Of a DNA stretch of 5,745 bases, positions 4,241-5,745 are shown in pieces. Both the position numbers and the translations under genes were made by a program. This DNA is from Sulfurovum sp. Lineage in GTDB: Bacteria; Campylobacterota; Campylobacteria; Campylobacterales; Sulfurovaceae. The DNA lies in assembly GCA_030622375.1 (NCBI GenBank), contig JAUXGC010000082.1:1-5745 (forward strand). Direction: 5' to 3'. The notes under the pieces were generated by a model. It saw only the letters and a program-made list of their open reading frames with translations. It had not been told where the DNA came from and searched no databases. Each line of letters opens with the position of its first letter. Position 1 is the stretch's first letter.

Positions 4241-5745
4241 TGCACATACTTGAAGCTAAAAATCTCTCTAAAATCATTAAAAAGACTAAGATAGTACACG
4301 ACATATCTCTTACTGTAAAAAGTAAAGAGGTGGTTGGACTTTTGGGACCCAACGGTGCAGGAAAAACAACATCGTTTTATATGGTATGTGGATTAACTGG
4401 AGCTACAGATGGAGAAGTTTTTTTATATGGTGAAAATATAACTCAACTTTCACTCAGCAAGCGTGCACAGATGGGGATAGGGTACTTGCCTCAGGAGTCA
4501 AGTATATTTAAAGACCTTACTGTTGAAGAGAATCTTCTTATAGCAGCTGAAGCGCTTAATCTAGAAAAAGAGACGATAGAGCCTCGCATAGAAAAACTAC
4601 TTGAAATTTTCAATATAGAACCTATCCGTAACCGTCAAGGAATTCGTCTGAGTGGTGGAGAGAGAAGAAGGGTTGAGATTGCCAGAGCGTTAGTAGGAGA
4701 ACCAAAGTTTTTACTACTAGATGAGCCTTTTGCCGGAGTTGACCCTATTGCAGTTACTGATATTCAAAATATTATTAAACAGTTAGTAGAGCTTGATATG
4801 GGCATTTTGATTACTGACCATAATGTGCGTGAAACACTTCATATTTGTGATAGAGCTTATGTTATGCGTTCAGGTGAAATGTTTGCACAAGGCACAAGTG
4901 AAGAGATTGCCAATAATGAAAATGTACGCAAACATTATTTAGGCGAACATTTTACACTTCAATCCTCATCTGAACCTTTAGTTATAGAGAAGCATAGTCT
5001 GCCAAATAGATCTAGAATACACATCCTTTTAGATGAAGAGGTTGAAAAGAGAAATAGTCTATCTGAACTCTCTTACGAAAAACCAGACCCACTTCTAATA
5101 GCTTCTAAATATCAAAATGAGTCTATCGCACTTATTTGTGCCCTATTTGCTTATGGTAATGCTGGATCTATTGTAAAATTTTTGGATAGTTTGGATTTTT
5201 CTTTACTGGATTCGGATGAAGAGATGATTAAAAAGAGTCTTTTCTCCTCTTACTATCGTTTTCAAAAACCTGAAGATGTAAGCGCACTTTTTATTGCACT
5301 TAAACGTTTAAAATCTGTAGATAGCATTGAAAATATATTTTATGAAGGATATAAGAGAGAGAACAATATCTTAGATGGGCTATGGAACTTTATAGATACG
5401 CTAAGGTCTATATATCCTCACACAACAAAAGGGTATAATTTTCTCATCGGTTCTGTGCCAAAAAAAGTCAGTAGTGCAGGTGCATATAAGCGTTATATGA
5501 TGTATTTGCGTTGGATGGTGCGTAAAGATAATTTAGATATGGGTTTATGGTCTAAAATAGACAAAAAAGATTTGCTAATGCCACTAGATACACATACTTT
5601 TAGGTTGGCCCAAGAGTTGGGGCTACTTAAGTCTAAAAGTTACAATATGAAAGCTGTGATTGAAACAACTGATAGTTTGAGAAAATTTGATAGCAGTGAT
5701 CCCATTAAATATGATTTTGCACTCTATCGCTTAGGTCAAGAAAAA
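4240..5745 (+). CDS. lptB: LPS export ATPase LptB fused to a C-terminal DUF2400/TIGR02757 domain (open at the window end)
   Basis: Residues 1-240 are a complete LptB, the cytoplasmic ATPase of the LptB2FGC machine that extracts lipopolysaccharide from the inner membrane. Visible are Walker A GPNGAGKTT (36-44), Q-loop Gln85, signature LSGGERRR (137-144), Walker B LLLDEP (158-163, catalytic Glu162), and ITDHNVRET (191-199, His194), which is the LptB-type switch. It ends in HYLGEHFTL (232-240), the normal C-terminus of LptB. No stop follows. A linker of about 17 residues leads into a DUF2400-type domain from about 258: LLDEEVEKRN (263-272), DPLLIASKY (283-291), FAYGNAGSI (303-311), YYRF (338-341), KRYMMYLRWMVR (417-428), DMGLW (433-437), PLDTHTFRLAQELGLL (448-463) and DPIKYDFALYRLG (487-499). 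All 502 codons are open, and the true end is outside. The TAATG overlap with tsaE supports the start. DUF2400 has no established function known to me. Both halves look intact. Confidence 0.93.
   Translation, partial: MHILEAKNLSKIIKKTKIVHDISLTVKSKEVVGLLGPNGAGKTTSFYMVCGLTGATDGEVFLYGENITQLSLSKRAQMGIGYLPQESSIFKDLTVEENLLIAAEALNLEKETIEPRIEKLLEIFNIEPIRNRQGIRLSGGERRRVEIARALVGEPKFLLLDEPFAGVDPIAVTDIQNIIKQLVELDMGILITDHNVRETLHICDRAYVMRSGEMFAQGTSEEIANNENVRKHYLGEHFTLQSSSEPLVIEKHSLPNRSRIHILLDEEVEKRNSLSELSYEKPDPLLIASKYQNESIALICALFAYGNAGSIVKFLDSLDFSLLDSDEEMIKKSLFSSYYRFQKPEDVSALFIALKRLKSVDSIENIFYEGYKRENNILDGLWNFIDTLRSIYPHTTKGYNFLIGSVPKKVSSAGAYKRYMMYLRWMVRKDNLDMGLWSKIDKKDLLMPLDTHTFRLAQELGLLKSKSYNMKAVIETTDSLRKFDSSDPIKYDFALYRLGQEK
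5011..5745 (+). other. DUF2400/TIGR02757 domain within the LptB fusion
   Basis: This marks the second domain of the fusion protein (residues about 258-502). Free-standing members of the family are usually about 220-260 residues, so nearly the whole domain is inside the window and only its last residues are missing. Its N-terminal segment (LLDEEVEKRN, then DPLLIASKYQNE) corresponds to the normal beginning of free-standing members, which indicates joining of two whole proteins rather than capture of a fragment. In this frame there is no ATG, GTG or TTG between the codon for Met214 (4879) and a TTG at 5182, already inside the domain, so independent translation is unlikely. The PLDTHTFRLAQELGLL stretch recalls the DTHxxR segment of HhH-GPD DNA glycosylases; this is a tentative comparison. 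Confidence 0.8.

Noticed and set aside
2953..4299. Minus-strand ORFs within trpD, tsaE and the start of lptB
   Set aside because: Each is antisense to a gene with intact family motifs and close operon spacing. None shows a plausible protein or ribosome binding site.
4240..4962. Stand-alone lptB ending near residue 240
   Set aside because: There is no stop codon in frame anywhere from 4240 to 5745, so the gene cannot end at the usual LptB length unless there is a sequencing error.

Overview
The window looks like a chromosomal segment of a free-living Campylobacterota (epsilonproteobacterium), of the Sulfurovum/Sulfurimonas kind. The evidence is the low G+C content, the long (397-residue) DapD form, the AT-rich promoter with a strong TATAAT and no obvious -35 box, and the tsaE-lptB order. 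The genus is an inference.

Layout: the left end (1-624, minus strand) holds the N-terminal part of a BtuB-like TonB-dependent outer-membrane receptor, which runs off the window. A 417-base divergent intergenic region (625-1041) follows. It contains a possible 55-residue small ORF on the minus strand, one copy of a palindromic repeat, a leader hairpin, and candidate promoters facing both ways. From 1042 to the right edge all genes are on the plus strand and closely packed: dapD (lysine/peptidoglycan precursor synthesis), a 78-residue protein of unknown function, an RqcP/Hsp15-like S4 RNA-binding protein, trpD (tryptophan synthesis), tsaE (tRNA t6A modification), and an open reading frame that starts as LptB, the ATPase of the lipopolysaccharide exporter.

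The most notable observation is at the right edge. The lptB reading frame does not stop after its normal ~240 residues. It continues in frame through a short linker into an apparently near-complete DUF2400/TIGR02757 domain and is still open at the window end (502 codons). No ATG, GTG or TTG codon exists in that frame between residue 214 and residue 315, so the second domain cannot easily be a separate gene. This is an LptB-DUF2400 fusion, a combination I do not know to be described.

The second notable signal is a family of short intergenic palindromes (core GGTGTTGTG, 4-base loop, CACAACACC, with a TAGGG 5' edge). There are four copies in under 2.2 kb. Two of them supply the TAG stop codon of the preceding gene, and two lie head-to-head as a 72-bp composite in front of trpD.

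Functionally, the plus-strand genes are unrelated housekeeping functions (cell-wall precursor, translation quality control, tryptophan, tRNA modification, LPS transport) that are probably cotranscribed. trpD-tsaE-lptB are tightly coupled: stop and start codons abut or overlap.
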